In this document: one piece after another, positions 46,011 through 55,251 of the stretch | Layout: each line of letters starts with the position of its first letter | How positions within the stretch are numbered: the stretch's first letter is position 1 | Assembly (NCBI RefSeq): GCF_023375815.1 | Contig: NZ_CP067412.1 | Location: forward strand, 2,046,001-2,110,000 | Length of the DNA: 64,000 bases | Direction of reading: 5' to 3' | Source: Pseudomonas sp. HS6 | Lineage (GTDB): Bacteria; Pseudomonadota; Gammaproteobacteria; Pseudomonadales; Pseudomonadaceae | Notes under the pieces: generated by a model | What the model was told of the DNA's origin: nothing | What the model saw: the letters and a program-made list of their open reading frames with translations, nothing else | The model's database searches: none | Translations under genes and position numbers: made by a program

Positions 46011-46529
46011 TCACTCGCCGTCCCAGTAATCCACCCCGTCCGCCTGCCGCGCCACCGCCACGAAGCCCGAGGCCTTGCCTTCGGCATCGACGCTGAAATT
46101 ATCCATCACCGCGTATTTGTTCGAGTCCGGGTACTCGCAGATTTCCGGGTGCTGCTGGGTGCTGACCGCCAGATAGCGCAGCTCTTGCGCGCTGGTATTG
46201 ATGATCTGATGCGCCGCTTCCGGACCTCCCGGCGGACAGGCGATCACATCGCCGGCACGGATCGGAAAACGCTCGGCACCGAGGCGCACCTCCCCTTCCC
46301 CGGCCACCACGTAAAACATTTCCTCATTGACCCTATGGCTGTGAAACGGGCTGCCACGCATACCCGGTGGCAGCGCATACAGACGATAACCGAGCTTCTG
46401 CGCGCCCAATTGCTGGCCGACCCGGGCGAACTTCTGCTGATAACGCCCGGCGGTTTCGCCTTCGGGAGCCAAGGATTCGGGGAGTGGTTCGAGTTCGACG
46501 TCATTCAGGTTGAGAATGGGCGGGTGCAT
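46011..46529 (-). CDS. Cupin-domain protein
   Basis: 172 residues with one cupin barrel. Motif 1 is SPFHSHRVNEEMFYVVAGEGEVRLG, holding two His and a Glu for a metal; motif 2 is PGGPEAAHQIINTS. The gene tail (MDNFSVDAEGKASGFV) is less conserved. Could be a sugar-binding or dioxygenase-like cupin; no partner gene is adjacent. The GTGATGGG leader does not show a strong ribosome binding site. Confidence 0.87.
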   Translation of the reverse strand: MHPPILNLNDVELEPLPESLAPEGETAGRYQQKFARVGQQLGAQKLGYRLYALPPGMRGSPFHSHRVNEEMFYVVAGEGEVRLGAERFPIRAGDVIACPPGGPEAAHQIINTSAQELRYLAVSTQQHPEICEYPDSNKYAVMDNFSVDAEGKASGFVAVARQADGVDYWDGE

Positions 46530-46626
46530 GCAGACCTCGGTTCTTGTGATGGGTAAGTCTGTGCTTGCTGGTCCGACAGTATAGGCAACGGCAAATCCGG
46601 GCGGACTTACCGTTATTCAGGCTCCA

Positions 46627-47445
46627 TCAACTGCGTGCAAACGCCACCGCTGCATCGAATTGCTCGACCGTCGGCCGCACGCCGGTGTAGAGCACGAACT
46701 GCTCCAGCGCCTGGATCGCGATCACTTCCAGCCCGGTGATCACTTTTTTGCCTTCGGCGCGGCCACGCACGATCAGCTGCGTTTCCGAGGGGATCGCCAC
46801 CACATCGAACACAGTCTCGGCAGACTTGATCACATCCACGTCAAAAGAAAGCTGACCCGCTTCCGGGCCGCCGTCCATCCCCACAGGGGTGACGTTGATC
46901 AACATCTGCGGGCGTTCATCGCCCAATTCCGCCTGCCAGCGATAGTTCAGGGAGTCCGCCAGTGCCCGCCCGGCGCGCTCGTTGCGGGCCACGATCAAAC
47001 CGTTTTTGTAGCCGCCGTCGCGCAAGGCACTGGCCACCGCTTTGGCCATGCCGCCGCTGCCGCGCAGGGCGAAGGTCGATGCCTTTGGTACCGCATGAGT
47101 TTCCAGCAACTGGGCGATAGCGATGTAATCGGTGTTGTAGGCCTTGAGATGGCCGTTGGTGTTGACGATGGTGTTGATCGACTGGATCGCTGCCGCCGAC
47201 GCATCCAGCTCATCGACCAGCGCAATGCTCGCTTCCTTGAACGGCATCGATACGCCGCAACCACGAATGCCCAGCGCCCGAATCCCGCCGACGGCTCCCG
47301 GCAAGTCCTGGCTGCTGAACGCCTTGTAGTAGAAATTCAGGCCCAGTTGCTCATACAGATGGTTATGAAAACGCAGACCGAAATTCCCGGGACGCCCAGA
47401 CAGGGACATGCACAGTTGGGTGTCTTTGTTGGGGTTCATCTGCAT
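46627..47445 (-). CDS. Shikimate 5-dehydrogenase-like protein
   Basis: 272 residues. Shikimate-site residues are present: SLSGRPG at the Ser-x-Ser position, MPFKEASIALVD with the catalytic Lys, and AYNTDYIAI with the Asp. The NADP site is LRGSGGMAKAVASALRDGG. It resembles the Haemophilus HI0607 (SDH-like) branch with weak shikimate activity rather than main AroE, which is elsewhere. GGAGACTC lies 5 bases before ATG 47445. Confidence 0.87.
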   Translation of the reverse strand: MQMNPNKDTQLCMSLSGRPGNFGLRFHNHLYEQLGLNFYYKAFSSQDLPGAVGGIRALGIRGCGVSMPFKEASIALVDELDASAAAIQSINTIVNTNGHLKAYNTDYIAIAQLLETHAVPKASTFALRGSGGMAKAVASALRDGGYKNGLIVARNERAGRALADSLNYRWQAELGDERPQMLINVTPVGMDGGPEAGQLSFDVDVIKSAETVFDVVAIPSETQLIVRGRAEGKKVITGLEVIAIQALEQFVLYTGVRPTVEQFDAAVAFARS

Positions 47446-47699
47446 GGGAGTCTCCTTCTAATGCACTTTCGGATGGACGGGATTAGCCAGACCATCGGGT
47501 TCTGAACGATCATAAGGCGGTCTGTTCCGGGCATCACAGCCGTTGCCTGAAACCCGGTAAGCAAGCCGGTACAGACCTTACACAAAATTTACCCAGCCGC
47601 CGTGCTGTTTTTCCAAATGTTGCTGTCTTAGAAGTATCCCCGCGCCATCTTGTGCCTGTTGCAGGCCTGGACGCCGGGTCGAAGAACCGAGGATTTATC

Positions 47700-48050
47700 A
47701 TGATTCGTAAACTCCCCATCGTGGCCTTGTTGATCGGTGCATGCGCTATCACAGGTCAGGCAGAAGCCCATGGCGGTGGCTGGCAAGGCCCGGCGGTATT
47801 TGGTGCGATCGTCGGCTCGGCCATCATCGGCTCGGCGCTCATCAACCAGGATCGTCCGGTGTATGTTCAACAGCCTGTTTACGCTCAACCGGCACCGGTG
47901 TACGTGCAACAACCGCCACCGCCGGTCTACTACCAGCCGGCCCCGGTTTACGTACAGCAACCGGTCTATGTGCAACCGGCGCCGGTGTATTACGGCCCTC
48001 CGCACGGCTATTACGGTCGTCCGCATTACTACGGCGGCCCGCGCTGGTAA
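47700..48050 (+). CDS. Secreted Tyr/Pro/Gln-rich repeat protein
   Basis: 116 residues from ATG 47700 (GAGGA 7 bases upstream). Signal peptide PIVALLIGACAITGQAEA. A short glycine-zipper-like stretch (FGAIVGSAIIGSALI) is followed by repeats of PVYVQQP/PVYAQPAP and a YYG-rich end (GYYGRPHYYGGPRW). Low-complexity, envelope-associated or extracellular; many pseudomonads carry such a gene but I know no function. Confidence 0.83.
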   Translation: MIRKLPIVALLIGACAITGQAEAHGGGWQGPAVFGAIVGSAIIGSALINQDRPVYVQQPVYAQPAPVYVQQPPPPVYYQPAPVYVQQPVYVQPAPVYYGPPHGYYGRPHYYGGPRW

Positions 48051-48062
48051 CCGAAACACAGA

Positions 48063-48088
48063 GCCCCGCTTTTTAGCGGGGTTTTTTA
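48063..48088 (+). terminator. Terminator after the repeat-protein gene
   Basis: CCCCGCT (48064-48070) pairs with AGCGGGG (48075-48081) around TTTT, followed by six T residues. Confidence 0.92.
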
Positions 48089-48233
48089 TTGACCTCGGGA
48101 AAGCCAACCGTCCGTCGGCCAAGGTCTGAAAAAATCTCGCCAAGGTCGCTGTGGGGACAGTTTGAACCGTTAAAGTCGGCATGATGGACTTGACCGTCGG
48201 GGGCAAAACACAAAACGGTCATCTATTTGTCAT

Positions 48234-48258
48234 GACGGAACCGCAATCTGATTCCGTC
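48234..48258. promoter_or_regulatory. Inverted repeat upstream of the 64-residue gene
   Basis: GACGGAA (48234-48240) and TTCCGTC (48252-48258) are exact complements 11 bases apart, located 38 bases before ATG 48296. It could be an operator or a leader hairpin. Confidence 0.4.
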
Positions 48259-48295
48259 CGCATACAACAGGTTGATAACAACAAGGACGACTTGA

Positions 48296-48490
48296 ATGCC
48301 TACACAGAATCCGCACCGTATCGTCGGTTTATGCACTTCGAGCAAGGTGTACAACGCACTGACCGAGCTCAAGCACCTGGAAGGCCATCGCACGGCGAAG
48401 TTTGTGTCGCTGCTGGCGGAAAACCTGGTGCGCAAGGGTTTGCTCAACGAGCACGAAATCGTGCACATGCTCGATCAAGTGGTGGATTGA
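48296..48490 (+). CDS. Small conserved helical protein, 64 residues
   Basis: Starts MPTQNPHRIVGLCTSSKVYN with AAGGAC about 7 bases upstream. The rest (NALTELKHLEGHRTAKFVSL, then GLLNEHEIVHMLDQVVD) is strongly helical with a heptad-like pattern, no membrane helix. Similar short ORFs exist in other pseudomonads as I remember them. Function unknown. Confidence 0.72.
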   Translation: MPTQNPHRIVGLCTSSKVYNALTELKHLEGHRTAKFVSLLAENLVRKGLLNEHEIVHMLDQVVD

Positions 48491-48592
48491 GCCAGCCCTC
48501 GCTGGCATCAATGTCCACTATCGAAAGCGTTGATTGTCCCTGAAACGGACGAGTCCTTAAGGTAGCTCCATAGATTGATGGAGGTACTTCTC

Positions 48593-48775
48593 ATGGCTCA
48601 GGTTCAAATCATGTCCGTTATCGGCAGCGCGGTTCCCGCATCGCTCAGAGAAATGGGACTGCTCGCCTGTTGGTATCTGGTGCGCGACGGCGAGCCAGTC
48701 AGCGGCCCACTCACTTCACTGCCAGCCGCCCAGGCGTTGTCGCAACGGCTGATCGACGGCCCGTTCAAGGCTTAA
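48593..48775 (+). CDS. Small hypothetical protein, 60 residues
   Basis: ATG 48593 follows GGAGGT by 8 bases; the frame could also start at 48575. Product MAQVQIMSVIGSAVPASLRE, then LLACWYLVRDGEPVSGPLTS. The segment CWYLVRDGEPVSGP resembles a GYF-2-like or phage-tail loop but is too short to assign. The last 4 bases overlap the converging permease gene. Confidence 0.6.
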   Translation: MAQVQIMSVIGSAVPASLREMGLLACWYLVRDGEPVSGPLTSLPAAQALSQRLIDGPFKA

Positions 48776-49833
48776 GGCAACTGCACCTTCGGTCGGGTTT
48801 CGATGAACAGCGCCCAGCTCGACATGAACAATGCGGCGATCAGCGGCCCGATCACGAAACCATTGAGGCCGAACACCGCCATCCCGCCCAGCGTCGAGAT
48901 CAGGATCATGTAATCCGGCATGCGGGTGTCCTTGCCGACCAGCACCGGACGCAACACGTTGTCCACCAGACCGATCACGAATATCCCGAACAGCGCCAGC
49001 ACCACACCCTGCCAGATCATCCCGCTGAGCAGGAAATAAACAGCCACCGGCGCCCAGACAATGCCCGCACCCACCGCTGGCAACAGCGACAGAAACGCCA
49101 TCAACACCGCCCAGAGCAACGCGCTGGGAATGTCGAGAAACCAGAAAATCGCCCCGCCCAATGCGCCCTGAGTGATTGCCACCACCAGATTGCCTTTAAC
49201 CGTGGCGCGCACCACCCGATTGAACTTCAGTTGCAGCCGACGCTTGTGATGTTCTTCCAGCGGCACCGCCGTACGCACCTTGCGCGCCAGTTCGGCGCCA
49301 TCGCGCAGAAAGAAAAACAGCAAGTACAGCATGATGAAAAAACTCACCACGAAATCGAACGTGCCCTGGCCGAAACTGAACGCCTGGGTCGCCAACACCT
49401 GACTGCCCTGCATCGCAGCCTTGACGATCTTCTCGCGCAAGGCACTGAGTTCACCTACACCAAACCGATCGAGCAAATGCTGAAAGTACGGCGGCAGACT
49501 GTGCTTGAACTGCGCCAGATACGCGCCGATATCGAGCTTGCCGCTTTCGATGTTGTCGTAGAGCACCGCCCCTTCCTGCACCAGCAACACGCTGATGACG
49601 ATCACCGGCAGGATCGCGATCACCAGACAGACACTCAAGGTGCACAGTGAAGTCAGGTTGCGTTGCCAGCCGAATTTCTGCTGCAACCGACGCTGCATCG
49701 GCGCGAACAGAATACCGAGGATCACCGCCCAGAACACCGCACCGTAAAACGGCAGCAGGATCCAGATGAAGGCCACCGTCACCAGAAACAGCAGCACGGT
49801 GAGGGATTTGAATTGCAGACTCTTTTGGTTCAT
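48772..49833 (-). CDS. AI-2E-family (PerM/TqsA-like) transporter
   Basis: 353 residues with about eight hydrophobic segments in the family pattern: LFLVTVAFIWILLPFYGAVFWAVILGILFAPM at the N-terminus, KGNLVVAITQGALGGAIFWFLDIPSALLWAVLMAFLSLLPAVGA in the middle (quoted in part: GALGGAIFWFLDIPSALLW) and GGMAVFGLNGFVIGPLIAAL near the end. Members export autoinducer-2 or act as sodium/proton exchangers; the function here is not decided. Confidence 0.9.
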   Translation of the reverse strand: MNQKSLQFKSLTVLLFLVTVAFIWILLPFYGAVFWAVILGILFAPMQRRLQQKFGWQRNLTSLCTLSVCLVIAILPVIVISVLLVQEGAVLYDNIESGKLDIGAYLAQFKHSLPPYFQHLLDRFGVGELSALREKIVKAAMQGSQVLATQAFSFGQGTFDFVVSFFIMLYLLFFFLRDGAELARKVRTAVPLEEHHKRRLQLKFNRVVRATVKGNLVVAITQGALGGAIFWFLDIPSALLWAVLMAFLSLLPAVGAGIVWAPVAVYFLLSGMIWQGVVLALFGIFVIGLVDNVLRPVLVGKDTRMPDYMILISTLGGMAVFGLNGFVIGPLIAALFMSSWALFIETRPKVQLP

Positions 49834-49989
49834 GTCCGGTCCATGTCAGTCAGGCGCCACGCGCACCCGCCCAACTTAGTCAGCCCACGCCCGCGCGAGT
49901 GCCATCTTTGTTCATGGAGCATAGATCCAGATCAATAAACCCTCGCCGCGCCTCGTTTACCCTCCCGCGCTTTTGCGACCGACACCGCC

Positions 49990-51318
49990 ATGACGCCCTC
50001 CTTCACCCCGGAACTGCTCGCCCCCGCCGGCACCCTGAAAAACATGCGCTACGCCTTCGCCTACGGCGCCGATGCGGTCTACGCCGGCCAGCCGCGCTAC
50101 AGCCTGCGGGTGCGCAACAACGAGTTCGACCACGCCAACCTCGCCCTCGGCATTCGTGAAGCCCAGGCCCAGGGCAAGCGTTTCTACGTGGTGGTCAACA
50201 TCGCGCCACACAACGCCAAGCTCAAGACCTTCCTCAAGGATCTGGCGCCAGTGATCGACATGGCACCGGACGCGCTGATCATGTCCGACCCTGGCCTGAT
50301 CATGCTGGTGCGCCGACACTTCCCACAGATGCCGATTCATCTTTCAGTGCAAGCCAACACGGTGAACTGGGCGAGTGTCGAATTCTGGCAGCAACAGGGG
50401 CTGAGCCGGATCATCCTGTCCCGGGAGCTGTCGCTGGAAGAGATCGGCGAAATCCGCGAGCAAGTACCGGGCATGGAACTGGAAGTGTTCGTCCACGGCG
50501 CACTGTGCATGGCCTACTCCGGCCGCTGCCTGCTCTCGGGCTACATGAACAAACGCGACGCCAATCAGGGCACCTGCACCAACGCCTGCCGCTGGAAATA
50601 TTCGGCGCAGGAAGCCACCGAAAACCAGCTCGGCGAGATCGTGCAGACCTTCGAACCGCAACCGACCCTCGGCCTCGGCGCTCCCACCGATCAGGTGTTT
50701 CTGTTGCAGGAAGCCAATCGCCCCGGCGAACTGATGCCGGCATTCGAAGACGAACACGGCACCTACATCATGAACGCCAAGGACCTGCGCGCCGTGCAGC
50801 ACGTCGAACGCCTGACCCGCATGGGCGTGCACTCGCTGAAGATCGAAGGCCGGACCAAATCGCACTTCTATTGCGCACGCACCACCCAAGTCTATCGCCG
50901 GGCCATCGACGATGCGGTGGCCGGCCGCGAATTCGACCGCAGCCTGATGACCGATCTGGAATCCCTCGCCCAGCGCGGCTACACCGAAGGCTTCCTGCGC
51001 CGTCACGTGCATGACGAATACCAGAACTACCAGAACGGCAGTTCAGTGTCGGAGCGTCAGCAGTTTGTTGGCGAACTGACCGGCGAGCGCCGGGATCGAC
51101 TCGCCGAGGTAAAGGTGAAGAACCGCTTTGCGCTGGGCGATCATCTGGAGCTGATGACGCCCAAGGGCAACTTCCACTTTGATCTGCATGAACTGCAGAA
51201 CCTCAAGGGCGAAGCCATCGACGTAGCGCCGGGGGATGGGCACACGGTGTACCTGCCGATTCCGGATGCGGTGGATTTGCGCTTCGGCTTGTTGATGCGC
51301 GATATCGGCGCTGTCTAG
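49990..51318 (+). CDS. trhP: tRNA uridine-34 hydroxylation protein TrhP (YegQ, U32 peptidase family)
   Basis: 442 residues. ELLAPAGTLKNMRYAFAYGADAVYAG is the family start, and the cysteine set is HGALCMAYSGRCLLSGYM with TCTNACRWKY, which would bind iron-sulfur. Family members with this layout (YegQ) make 5-hydroxyuridine at the wobble base of tRNA, using prephenate. Length and order match YegQ. It stands alone after a 156-base gap and is followed by the minus-strand GntR gene. Confidence 0.92.
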   Translation: MTPSFTPELLAPAGTLKNMRYAFAYGADAVYAGQPRYSLRVRNNEFDHANLALGIREAQAQGKRFYVVVNIAPHNAKLKTFLKDLAPVIDMAPDALIMSDPGLIMLVRRHFPQMPIHLSVQANTVNWASVEFWQQQGLSRIILSRELSLEEIGEIREQVPGMELEVFVHGALCMAYSGRCLLSGYMNKRDANQGTCTNACRWKYSAQEATENQLGEIVQTFEPQPTLGLGAPTDQVFLLQEANRPGELMPAFEDEHGTYIMNAKDLRAVQHVERLTRMGVHSLKIEGRTKSHFYCARTTQVYRRAIDDAVAGREFDRSLMTDLESLAQRGYTEGFLRRHVHDEYQNYQNGSSVSERQQFVGELTGERRDRLAEVKVKNRFALGDHLELMTPKGNFHFDLHELQNLKGEAIDVAPGDGHTVYLPIPDAVDLRFGLLMRDIGAV

Positions 51319-51347
51319 ACGCGTGCTATCTAACGGACCAGCGGCAT

Positions 51348-52061
51348 TCAGCTCGTGGCTGAAAACCGGTCACGACTGTTGGTCAGGTGCAGCCACATTG
51401 CCGCACGTGCCGCGTCCGGGTCCTGACGCTTGATCGCGTTGAGGATCGCCTCATGCTCAAGATTCGCCAGTTGCCCAAGCTTGCTCAAATCCACCGCCCC
51501 GCGTTCGGTCGCATTGACCCGCGTGCGCGGAATCATCGCGCTGCCCAGGTGCTGCATGATTTCGGTGAAGCAGACATTGCCGGTAGCCTCGGCAATCAAA
51601 AGGTGAAAGCGCCGGTCGGCCTCGACGCAACTGTCGTTGTTGGCCAATAGACGCTGATAGTCATCAAGCGCCTGACGCATCTGCACTAGTTGCTGTTCGG
51701 TTCGGCGCTGCGCGGCCAGCGCTACCGCTTGCGTCTCCAGCCCCATGCGCAATTCGAGAATGCTGCGCACCCCCAGCGCGGTGTCGACATTCAGTCGCAG
51801 CCCCTGCTCCGGTGCGCGCTCGATCACGAACGTGCCGATGCCGTGTCGCGTCTCCACCAGCCCCGACGCCTGCAACTTGGAAATCGCCTCGCGCACCACG
51901 GTGCGGCTGACGCCGTGCTCCTGAACGATCGAGTTCTCCGAAGGCAACTTGTCACCGGGCAACATCTGGCCGAGCAGGATGCTCTGGGTGAGTTTTTCCA
52001 CCAGATCATGGGCCAGGTTGTGCGCGCGTTTACGGGCGGGAGCGTCGAGGTCTTCTTGCAT
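51348..52061 (-). CDS. GntR/FadR-family regulator of the glucarate genes
   Basis: 237 residues. The N-terminal winged helix contains LPGDKLPSENSIVQEHGVSRTVVREAISKLQ, typical of the family, then GLVETRHGIGTFV. The FCD ligand domain holds DRRFHLLIAEATGN and LEHEAILNAIKRQDPDAARAAM, with the His/Asp metal site. ATG 52061 (MQEDLDAPARKR) is taken over a long upstream frame. It is divergent from the gudP-gudD unit and repeated TTGTATGA sites lie between them, so it very likely represses both. Confidence 0.9.
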   Translation of the reverse strand: MQEDLDAPARKRAHNLAHDLVEKLTQSILLGQMLPGDKLPSENSIVQEHGVSRTVVREAISKLQASGLVETRHGIGTFVIERAPEQGLRLNVDTALGVRSILELRMGLETQAVALAAQRRTEQQLVQMRQALDDYQRLLANNDSCVEADRRFHLLIAEATGNVCFTEIMQHLGSAMIPRTRVNATERGAVDLSKLGQLANLEHEAILNAIKRQDPDAARAAMWLHLTNSRDRFSATS

Positions 52062-52112
52062 GGTTGGGTTCCGGCGATCGGGGCACACCGATCGTAGCAT
52101 TGCGGGGGATGA

Positions 52113-52367
52113 GTTGTATGAGCTCCTATGATTCAAGGCAATCAACTTGTATGACAACAAACGATTTTTTGCTCAAAAACCTTCAACATCGTCACGCCAG
52201 CACTCCACGCTCGCTGGCTTGGCGCTCTGCGCTACCGCACACAAAAAATCTTCAAAGCCCAACAAATACGGCACTTAAAATCTTAAAAAGCATAAAAACC
52301 CTTCCCCGTAGATAAATATGATTGGACGCTCCCGCTTGTAGGACAAAAAAATCTGGTTGTATGATGT
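52113..52367. promoter_or_regulatory. Four copies of a TTGTATGACAA-like site, candidate GntR operators
   Basis: In the 367-base divergent region I see CTTGTATGACAA (52146-52157), CTTGTAGGACAA (52335-52346), GTTGTATGATGT (52356-52367) and GTTGTATGAGCT (52113-52124). The first two differ by one base and have TTGT..ACAA symmetry, which is the FadR-type operator style. One pair sits close to the regulator start and the other close to the transporter start. Confidence 0.6.
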
Positions 52368-52428
52368 CTATCAACAACGCAACACCCAGCCACACCCCGC
52401 ATAAAAATAACGAGTGGGAGAAAACCAA

Positions 52429-53775
52429 GTGAAATCATCCATTGCCGGGATGAACGAGGGCGCCGATTCCGTGCTGTCCTCCGCCATTGCCAAAGTCAAA
52501 CGCCACGTCCTGCCGCTGTTCGTCATCATGTTCATCGTCAATTACATTGACCGGGTGAACATCGGCTTCGTCCGCACCCACATGGAACATGACCTCGGCA
52601 TCGGCGCCGCTGCCTATGGGTTCGGTGCCGGTCTGTTCTTCATCGGTTACGCGCTGTTCGAAGTCCCCTCCAACATGCTGCTGCAAAAGGTCGGTGCGCG
52701 AATCTGGCTGACCCGCATCATGTTCACCTGGGGCCTGGTGGCCGCCGGCATGGCGTTCATCCAGAACGAAACCCACTTCTACATCCTGCGATTTCTGCTT
52801 GGCGTGGCCGAGGCCGGTTTCTTTCCCGGGGTGATCTACTACTTCACTCGCTGGTTGCCGGGGGCCGAGCGCGGCAAGGCGATTGCGATTTTCCTGAGTG
52901 GCTCGGCGGTGGCCTCGCTGATTTCCGGCCCGTTGTCCGGCCTGCTGTTGCAGATCGAAGGGCTCGGCCTGCACGGCTGGCAGTGGATGTACTTCATTGA
53001 GGGGATGTTCTCGGTCGGCCTGTGCGTGTTCGTGTGGTTCTGGCTCGACGCCAAACCCCACGACGCCAAGTGGCTGACCCGTGCCGAGCAAGACGCACTG
53101 GTCAAAGCCATCGACGATGAACAGAAGGCCCGCGAAGCCGCGACTCCGATCAAACCCTCGCTGAGCAAACTTCTCAAGGATCGCCAGATCATTCTGTTCT
53201 GCCTGATTTACTTCTTCATTCAATTGACCATCTACGCCGCGACGTTCTGGCTGCCGAGCATCATCAAGAAAATGGGCGAGATGAGCGACTTCCAGGTCGG
53301 GCTGTTCAACTCGATTCCGTGGTTGCTGTCGATCATCGGCATGTATGCGTTCGCCTCATTCTCGGCGAAGTGGAAGCATCAGCAGGCCTGGGTGGCCACG
53401 GCACTGTTGATCGCCGCAGCGGGTATGTTCATGTCCACCACCGGCGGGCCGATTTTCGCCTTCGTCGCGATCTGCTTTGCCGCGCTGGGTTTCAAATCTG
53501 CGTCGTCGCTGTTCTGGCCGATCCCGCAGGCCTATCTCGATGCGCGGATCGCCGCTGCCGTGATCGCGCTGATCAACTCGGTGGGCAACCTCGGCGGCTT
53601 CGTCGCCCCCACCACTTTCGGCCTGCTGGAACAACACACCGGTTCGATCCAGGGCGGCCTCTATGGTCTGGCCGCGACCTCGATCATCGCCGCGATCATC
53701 GTGTTCGCCGCCCGCATGACACCCAAATCCGCACCTGACGTCGCCGTGGCCGATGCCGCGCCGAAACACGCTTGA
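52429..53775 (+). CDS. gudP: MFS transporter, D-glucarate/galactarate type (GudP-like)
   Basis: 448 residues with about 12 hydrophobic segments. The anion:cation symporter signature is [22 protein letters not shown], followed by [21 protein letters not shown] and [16 protein letters not shown] 52429 is chosen because GGGAG is 8 bases upstream; ATG 52450 is an alternative. It is 14 bases ahead of glucarate dehydratase, so the cargo is very likely glucarate. Confidence 0.88.
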   Translation: MKSSIAGMNEGADSVLSSAIAKVKRHVLPLFVIMFIVNYIDRVNIGFVRTHMEHDLGIGAAAYGFGAGLFFIGYALFEVPSNMLLQKVGARIWLTRIMFTWGLVAAGMAFIQNETHFYILRFLLGVAEAGFFPGVIYYFTRWLPGAERGKAIAIFLSGSAVASLISGPLSGLLLQIEGLGLHGWQWMYFIEGMFSVGLCVFVWFWLDAKPHDAKWLTRAEQDALVKAIDDEQKAREAATPIKPSLSKLLKDRQIILFCLIYFFIQLTIYAATFWLPSIIKKMGEMSDFQVGLFNSIPWLLSIIGMYAFASFSAKWKHQQAWVATALLIAAAGMFMSTTGGPIFAFVAICFAALGFKSASSLFWPIPQAYLDARIAAAVIALINSVGNLGGFVAPTTFGLLEQHTGSIQGGLYGLAATSIIAAIIVFAARMTPKSAPDVAVADAAPKHA

Positions 53776-53789
53776 AAGGACAACGCCAA

Positions 53790-55133
53790 ATGACCGCACA
53801 CGACATCGCCAAAGCCCCGATCATCACCGAGATGCAAGTCATCCCGGTGGCCGGCCACGACGGCATGCTGCTCAACCTGAGCGGCGCCCACGGACCTTTT
53901 TTCACCCGCAACATCGTCATCCTCAAGGACAACGCCGGCCACACCGGCGTCGGTGAAGTGCCCGGCGGCGAACGCATTCGCCAGACCCTCGAAGACGCCC
54001 GCAGCCTCGTGGTCGGCAGCCCGATCGGCACTTATCAGAAGATCCTCAACCAGGTGCGCCAGACCTTCGCCAACCGCGACGCCGGCGGCCGTGGCCTGCA
54101 AACGTTCGACCTGCGCATCACCATACACGCGGTAACCGGGCTGGAAGCGGCGCTGCTCGACCTGCTCGGCCAGCACCTCGACGTGCCGGTGGCCGCATTG
54201 CTTGGTGAAGGCCAGCAGCGTGATGAAGTGAAGATGCTCGGTTATCTGTTCTACGTGGGCGATCGCCGGGATACCGACCTCGCCTACCGCAGCGAACCGG
54301 ACGCCGACAACGACTGGTTCCGCGTGCGTCACGAGAAAGCCATGACCGCCGACGCCGTAGTGCGTCTGGCCGAGGCTGCCCATGCGCGTTACGGTTTCAA
54401 GGACTTCAAGCTCAAGGGCGGCGTGCTCAGCGGCGATGCGGAAATCGAAGCGGTGACCGCCCTGGCCGAGCGCTTCCCCGACGCCCGCATCACTCTTGAT
54501 CCGAACGGCGCGTGGTCATTGAAAGAAGCGATCCGTTTGTGCCGCGACCAGCATCATGTGCTGGCCTACGCCGAAGACCCGTGCGGCGCGGAAAACGGCT
54601 ATTCGGGCCGTGAAGTGATGGCCGAATTCCGCCGCGCCACCGGCCTGAAAACCGCCACCAACATGATCGCCACCGACTGGCGCGAAATGGGTCACGCGAT
54701 TCAGTTGCAGTCGGTGGACATCCCGCTGGCCGACCCGCATTTCTGGACCATGCAGGGTTCGGTGCGCGTGGCGCAGATGTGTCACGAATGGGGCCTGACC
54801 TGGGGCTCGCACTCCAACAACCACTTCGACATTTCCCTGGCGATGTTCACCCACGTAGCGGCCGCCGCGCCGGGCGACATCACCGCCATCGACACCCACT
54901 GGATCTGGCAGGACGGCCAGCGCCTGAGCAAGGCGCCGCTGCAAATCGTCGAGGGCTGCGTGCAGGTGCCGAAGAAACCGGGGCTGGGCGTGGAACTGGA
55001 CATGGATCAGGTGGCCAAAGCCCACGAGCTCTATAAAGGCATGGGACTGGGCGCGCGGGACGACAGCGTGGCGATGCAGTTTCTGATTCCGGGCTGGACG
55101 TTTGATAACAAGCGTCCCTGCCTGGCGCGCTGA
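53790..55133 (+). CDS. gudD: D-glucarate dehydratase
   Basis: 447 residues of the enolase superfamily. It turns D-glucarate into 5-keto-4-deoxy-D-glucarate. The proton-relay residues are visible in KDFKLKGG (Lys-x-Lys), [22 protein letters not shown] and the His in [16 protein letters not shown] 53790 has AAAGGA about 9 bases upstream. The later steps (keto-deoxyglucarate dehydratase, semialdehyde dehydrogenase) are not in the window. Confidence 0.96.
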   Translation: MTAHDIAKAPIITEMQVIPVAGHDGMLLNLSGAHGPFFTRNIVILKDNAGHTGVGEVPGGERIRQTLEDARSLVVGSPIGTYQKILNQVRQTFANRDAGGRGLQTFDLRITIHAVTGLEAALLDLLGQHLDVPVAALLGEGQQRDEVKMLGYLFYVGDRRDTDLAYRSEPDADNDWFRVRHEKAMTADAVVRLAEAAHARYGFKDFKLKGGVLSGDAEIEAVTALAERFPDARITLDPNGAWSLKEAIRLCRDQHHVLAYAEDPCGAENGYSGREVMAEFRRATGLKTATNMIATDWREMGHAIQLQSVDIPLADPHFWTMQGSVRVAQMCHEWGLTWGSHSNNHFDISLAMFTHVAAAAPGDITAIDTHWIWQDGQRLSKAPLQIVEGCVQVPKKPGLGVELDMDQVAKAHELYKGMGLGARDDSVAMQFLIPGWTFDNKRPCLAR

Positions 55134-55154
55134 CCCGGATTCAACGCAATTCCC

Positions 55155-55244
55155 TGTGGGAGCGAGCTTGCTCGCGATGGCGGAGTGTCAGTCGATAAAT
55201 TTTTCGAATTTGAGGCCGTCTTCGCGAGCAAGCTCGCTCCCACA
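55155..55244. repeat. Inverted REP pair between gudD and ampR
   Basis: TGTGGGAGCGAGCTTGCTCG (from 55155, running to CGATGG at 55180) and TTCGCGAGCAAGCTCGCTCC (from 55221, then CACA) are inverted copies of the same element seen at 20680-20771, about 40 bases apart and between convergent genes. Confidence 0.88.
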
Positions 55245-55251
55245 AGTATTC

